Shown: positions 60,943-64,000 of the stretch, one piece after another | Position numbering within the stretch: position 1 is the first letter of the stretch | Layout of the letters: each line of letters starts with the position of its first letter | NCBI RefSeq assembly: GCF_001547995.1 | Contig: NZ_AP014690.1 | Location: 310,001 to 374,000, forward strand | Length of the DNA: 64,000 nucleotides | Origin: Asaia bogorensis NBRC 16594 | GTDB taxonomy: Bacteria > Pseudomonadota > Alphaproteobacteria > Acetobacterales > Acetobacteraceae | Reading direction: 5' to 3' | Position numbers and translations under genes: made by a program | Notes under the pieces: model-generated | What the model saw: only the letters and a program-made list of their open reading frames with translations | What the model was told of the DNA's origin: nothing | Databases searched by the model: none

Positions 60943-62064
60943 ATGAGAAAGTCCATTCGTGTCGGCCTGATCGGCACAGGTTTCATGGGCAAGGCCCACG
61001 CTCTGGCCTATCAGGCTGCAGGCAACGTTTTTGATGATATCTCGCGCCCGGTCCTGCACGCCGTGGCTGATATCGATGGCAGCAGGGCCGAGCAGTTCAA
61101 AAACCAGTTCGGTTTCGCTAAGGCATTGACTGACTGGCAGGCGCTGGTGGCTGATCCTGAAATCGATGTGATCTCGATCACGACACCGACGCTGTTTCAC
61201 AAGGAGATGGCCCTTGCCGCCATTGCCGCAGGCAAGCATGTCCATTGCGAAAAGCCGCTGGCTATCAGCGCGGCCGACGCTCTGGAAATGACGCTGGCAG
61301 CTGAAAAGGCCGGTGTGCGCAGCGCCAGCGGATTCAATTATATCAAGAACCCTCTCCTGAAATATGCCCGTGACATGATCGCCTCGGGCGAACTGGGCGA
61401 GATTACCGATTTCAACGGGATCCACGCCGAAGGCTTCATGGCTGACCCGGCCACGCCCTGGTCATGGCGTTGCGATCCGGCAGGCGGGCAGGGAGCCATT
61501 GCCGATGTGGGCAGCCACATCATCGCGATTGCCCGTTATCTTCTGGGGCCGGTCAATACGGTCTTTGCCAAGCTCGACACACCCATCAGAACCCGTCCCG
61601 TCAGCCCCGGTGCCAGCGAGCACCGCCAGGTGGGAGTGGATGATATCGCGCGTATGCTGGTCTCGTTCGAGCGGGGATGCTCTGGCACATTACAGGCTAA
61701 CTGGCTCGCGACCGGTCGCAACATGCAGCTTGCGTTTCAGGTTTCCGGCAGCAAGGGCACGCTTGCTTTCGATCAGGAGCGGATGAATGAACTCCAGTAT
61801 TTTAAGGCTGGTGAAGATCCGCGCAGCAACGGCTTCAGGTTGATCGAGTCCGGACCGCAGCATGCGCCCTATGGCGCGTTCTGCGTGGCGGGCGGGCATC
61901 ATCTGGGCTTCAACGATCTCAAGACGATCGAGATGGCCGAGTTTATCCGCGCCATCGATCAGAACAGGCCGGCCAGCCCCGATTTCCGCGAAGCCTGGGA
62001 AGTTCAGCGCCTCATCGATTCAGCGGTGATGTCCGACAGGGACAAGAGCTGGATCACGCTCTGA
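60943..62064 (+). CDS. Second Gfo/Idh/MocA dehydrogenase, inositol-type
   Basis: The 373-residue NAD(P)-dependent oxidoreductase has RVGLIGTGFMGKAHALAYQ near the start, CEKPLAISAADA near residue 103, and SGFNYIKNPLLKYARDMI near 128. GAIADVGSHIIAIARYLLGP near 187 carries the Asp-x3-His catalytic pair. The layout is that of scyllo-inositol/inositol-epimer dehydrogenases such as IolX and IolW. It probably extends the operon to other inositol stereoisomers. It begins 15 bases after the transporter gene with GAGGGGA before the ATG. Confidence 0.9.
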   Translation: MRKSIRVGLIGTGFMGKAHALAYQAAGNVFDDISRPVLHAVADIDGSRAEQFKNQFGFAKALTDWQALVADPEIDVISITTPTLFHKEMALAAIAAGKHVHCEKPLAISAADALEMTLAAEKAGVRSASGFNYIKNPLLKYARDMIASGELGEITDFNGIHAEGFMADPATPWSWRCDPAGGQGAIADVGSHIIAIARYLLGPVNTVFAKLDTPIRTRPVSPGASEHRQVGVDDIARMLVSFERGCSGTLQANWLATGRNMQLAFQVSGSKGTLAFDQERMNELQYFKAGEDPRSNGFRLIESGPQHAPYGAFCVAGGHHLGFNDLKTIEMAEFIRAIDQNRPASPDFREAWEVQRLIDSAVMSDRDKSWITL

Positions 62065-62248
62065 CGCGTCCTGAGACTGTATCCTCGGCGCGTATCGCCG
62101 GGGTGCCGTCAAGGAACGCTGCTCGGGGGACAACAACGGACGCCCCGCAGGGATGATGGGGCGGTGCGCCTGTCATCGTCCCTGCTTCAACACATCATCA
62201 GGGTGCCGGTCATGCGTTGTACTGGCATCCACCATTCGGGAAAAAACA

Positions 62249-62638
62249 ATGCCGCTACTTCATTTCCACGTGGTCGAAGGGCGAAGCGACGACGATATCA
62301 AGGCGATGCTCGACGCGGCTCATGAGGCCATGCTCGAAACGTTCGAGGTACCGCGTGGCGATCGCTATCAGATCGTTTCGGAACACAAGAAAACACATCT
62401 GATTGTTGAAGATACCGGTCTCGATATCCCAAGAACAGACAAGGTTCTTCTTTTGCAAATGTTCACAAGACCAAGAGGTGATGCCAAAAATGCTGCATTC
62501 TATAAATGTCTGACTGAGAGACTCCAGACAAGCTGTGGTATGGCCCCTTCGGATGTCATGGTTTCAGTGGTCGAGAACAACGATGCCCATTGGTCCTTCG
62601 GCCATGGTCGCGCCCAGTTCCTGACTGGAGAATTGTGA
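62249..62638 (+). CDS. Tautomerase-family protein
   Basis: The 129-residue protein begins MPLLHFHVVEGRSD, leaving Pro at the N-terminus after Met removal, the catalytic base of the 4-oxalocrotonate tautomerase superfamily. The two beta-alpha-beta units (to about residue 60, then KVLLLQMFTRPRGDAKNAAFYKCL) match the longer, fused-unit tautomerase group with the ending WSFGHGRAQFLTGEL. Its role next to inositol genes is unclear; keto-enol tautomerisation of a dehydrogenated inositol product is a guess. GGGA lies before the ATG. The 184 bases upstream hold no other gene. Confidence 0.85.
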   Translation: MPLLHFHVVEGRSDDDIKAMLDAAHEAMLETFEVPRGDRYQIVSEHKKTHLIVEDTGLDIPRTDKVLLLQMFTRPRGDAKNAAFYKCLTERLQTSCGMAPSDVMVSVVENNDAHWSFGHGRAQFLTGEL

Positions 62639-62663
62639 GCATTCGCCTCCAGGGAGAAGAGCC

Positions 62664-63494
62664 ATGATGCCCCCCGAGACCGGTTTGCCTGATCAGACGG
62701 ATGCACAGCCTTTCACGCTGGCTGTCTGCGCCGAAATGCAGTTTCTTGATCTGCCCTTTATCGAGCGTGTCAGACATATCGCGCGTGAAGGATTCATGAT
62801 CGAGATATGGGACTGGACGCGCCACGATCTCAGGCGGCTCGCCGCTACGGGGGCGCAATTCTCGTCCATGACCGGCTATATACGCGGCACGCTGGCTGAC
62901 GAAAGTGGCGCACGGGAAATGCTGCACACGGCGGCGCAGTCAATCCGCGCTGCGCATGAGCTGGGGGCACCAAGGCTTAATCTGCACGGCACTGGCCTCG
63001 ACTCCCGCGGGCTACCTGTGCGGCCCAGTCCGAACGGTGCCGATGGAAGCATGTGGATGAAGGCGCGTGACACGCTGGCGCGTCTTGCCGAACTGGCGGC
63101 GAGAAACGACGTGATGTTCGTGCTTGAGAATCTCAATGCCGCAGTCGATCATCCCGGCGTGCCCTTTGGCCGCGCACAGGAGTGTCTGGCATTGGTGCAA
63201 AGCGTCGATCAACCGTCCCTGCGCCTGATGCTCGATCTGTACCATGCGCAGATTGGCGAGGGGAATCTGATCGCCCTGATCGAGCAGGCGCTTCCCTATA
63301 TCGGGGAAATACAGGTGGCCGATGTGCCCGGCCGATGTGAGCCGGGGACGGGCGAGATCAACTATCCGGCTATTGCCCGTGCGTTGAAGCGACTGGGCTA
63401 TACGGGCGTGATCGGGCTCGAATCCTGGGCTGAGGATGGCAATAGCGAGCGCGCGTTGCGACGCTTCGCGTCCAGTTTTCAGGTGGGGCTGTAA
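62664..63494 (+). CDS. Hydroxypyruvate isomerase-like TIM-barrel protein
   Basis: The 276-residue protein has the Hyi/IolI-type barrel: CAEMQFLDLPFIERVRHIAREGF near residue 22, EIWDWTRHDL near 48, LENLN near 155, LDLYHAQIGEGNLIALIE near 192, IGEIQVADVPGRCEPGTGEINY near 212 and GLESWAE near 253, which hold the Glu, Asp, His and Glu metal positions. Hydroxypyruvate isomerase itself fits best. In the iol context an inosose isomerase role like IolI is an alternative. GGGAGAA lies before the ATG, 25 bases after the tautomerase gene. Confidence 0.85.
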   Translation: MMPPETGLPDQTDAQPFTLAVCAEMQFLDLPFIERVRHIAREGFMIEIWDWTRHDLRRLAATGAQFSSMTGYIRGTLADESGAREMLHTAAQSIRAAHELGAPRLNLHGTGLDSRGLPVRPSPNGADGSMWMKARDTLARLAELAARNDVMFVLENLNAAVDHPGVPFGRAQECLALVQSVDQPSLRLMLDLYHAQIGEGNLIALIEQALPYIGEIQVADVPGRCEPGTGEINYPAIARALKRLGYTGVIGLESWAEDGNSERALRRFASSFQVGL

Positions 63495-63662
63495 AGGGCC
63501 GCGTCCTGTCTGGTCAGGCTCGTTCCTGTTTCTTTAGAACATTGCGAGCATGTCAGCACGTACCGGAAAGTTCTGTGCGTCGTCTGGTGCAACTGCCGAA
63601 TCTTCGGAGCGTTGACGACTCACCAGCAAGAATGGCGGGCTGGCACAACAATACAGACCAAA

Positions 63663-63677
63663 TGATAGTCATTCGCA
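63663..63677. promoter_or_regulatory. Fur-like site upstream of the catalase gene
   Basis: TGATAGTCATTCGCA matches 11 of 14 core positions of the 7-1-7 Fur consensus and 13 of 15 bases of the site at 2311. It is 130 bases before the catalase ATG. The rest of the 312-base gap (63495-63806) is AT-rich promoter DNA near 63690-63780 and holds no gene. Confidence 0.45.
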
Positions 63678-63806
63678 TTTAGGGTTGGTGTGATCCTGAA
63701 TCCGTTCTACGGGCTTTCTTCATAAATATTCTCGATAAGAGATCTTCGGAACCAGCAAGCGGATACGTGCTTATAGCCACACGTATTCCACCACCGGAGA
63801 GCTCCG

Positions 63807-64000
63807 ATGTCTGATGAACGTCTGAAGAACACGACCACCGATTCTGGCGCGCCAGTCGCCAGCACCGATTATTCACTGAGTGTCGGGGCCGACGGCCCGA
63901 TCCTGATGCATGATCATTATCTGATCGAGCAGATGGCGACCTTCAACCGGGAAATGATTCCCGATCGTCAGCCCCATGCGAAGGGTGGCGGTGCCTTCGG
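63807..64000 (+). CDS. Catalase, N-terminal part (runs off the window)
   Basis: The first 64 codons and part of the next are present. The sequence ([41 protein letters not shown]) is the N-terminal arm and start of the barrel of a monofunctional haem catalase. HAKGGGAFG carries the catalytic distal His. It decomposes hydrogen peroxide in the cytoplasm or periplasm. GGAGAG precedes the ATG. The remainder of about 420 or more residues is beyond the window, so clade and completeness cannot be judged. Confidence 0.92.
   Translation, partial: MSDERLKNTTTDSGAPVASTDYSLSVGADGPILMHDHYLIEQMATFNREMIPDRQPHAKGGGAF

Overview
The window looks like chromosomal DNA of a GC-rich alphaproteobacterium, most likely an acetic acid bacterium (Acetobacteraceae; an Asaia-like genus is my guess). 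Grounds for this are the moderate-to-high GC, a large secreted Hint-domain/beta-repeat protein, polyol and inositol utilisation modules, TonB receptors and intrinsic terminators with GCGAA loops. The taxonomic call is inference. I see no phage, IS element or CRISPR array, and only one RNA gene, a tRNA-Asp.

Layout. 1-2.3 kb: tail of a membrane protein, an orphan copy of a domain found at the end of the 13.3 kb Hint protein, and a PepSY membrane protein with a Fur-like site upstream. 2.5-6.4 kb: a ribitol-dehydrogenase-like SDR, panB-panC and ilvE. 6.9-9.4 kb: a tightly overlapping folate operon, folP / folB-folK fusion / folE. 9.4-16.6 kb: a royal-jelly-type propeller protein, MgtC, an SDR, a conserved hypothetical, the Hint protein and an ExoX-like exonuclease. 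16.7-18.6 kb: queE-queC-queD for preQ0. 18.7-23.2 kb: a two-motif aspartic protease, a class II cyclic-nucleotide phosphodiesterase, a 41-residue membrane peptide and a Wzm/Wzt-like ABC exporter. 23.4-26 kb: tandem secreted PI-PLC-like genes. 26.4-31.2 kb: a methyltransferase followed by a LprI-like gene broken by an in-frame amber codon, a UDG-like protein, a GNAT, and a ThDP decarboxylase divergent from an Lrp regulator.

31.6-36.3 kb is a polyol module (SDR, transketolase, divergent polyol permease) around a long AT-rich control region. 36.7-39.8 kb is a large TonB receptor. 40-50.7 kb is the most unusual part. A minus-strand run holds LysR, a fused binding-protein/permease, an ABC ATPase, a TonB receptor, a TIM-barrel isomerase, an IPNS-like 2-oxoglutarate oxygenase and a class II aldolase. 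It diverges from an arginine-deiminase/DDAH-like hydrolase and a 2-hydroxyacid dehydrogenase, with a textbook LysR-type site midway between. It reads as an undescribed uptake-and-catabolism system for a nitrogenous, possibly guanidino-containing, compound.

51.6-63.5 kb is a myo-inositol catabolic island: an RpiR-type regulator, a fused iolC-DUF2090 gene, iolD, iolE, iolB, iolG, an MFS sugar porter and a second Gfo/Idh/MocA dehydrogenase, followed by a tautomerase and a hydroxypyruvate-isomerase-like gene. Two similar dyads lie in the control region. The window ends in the first 64 codons of a catalase, preceded by a second Fur-like site closely matching the one at 2.3 kb.
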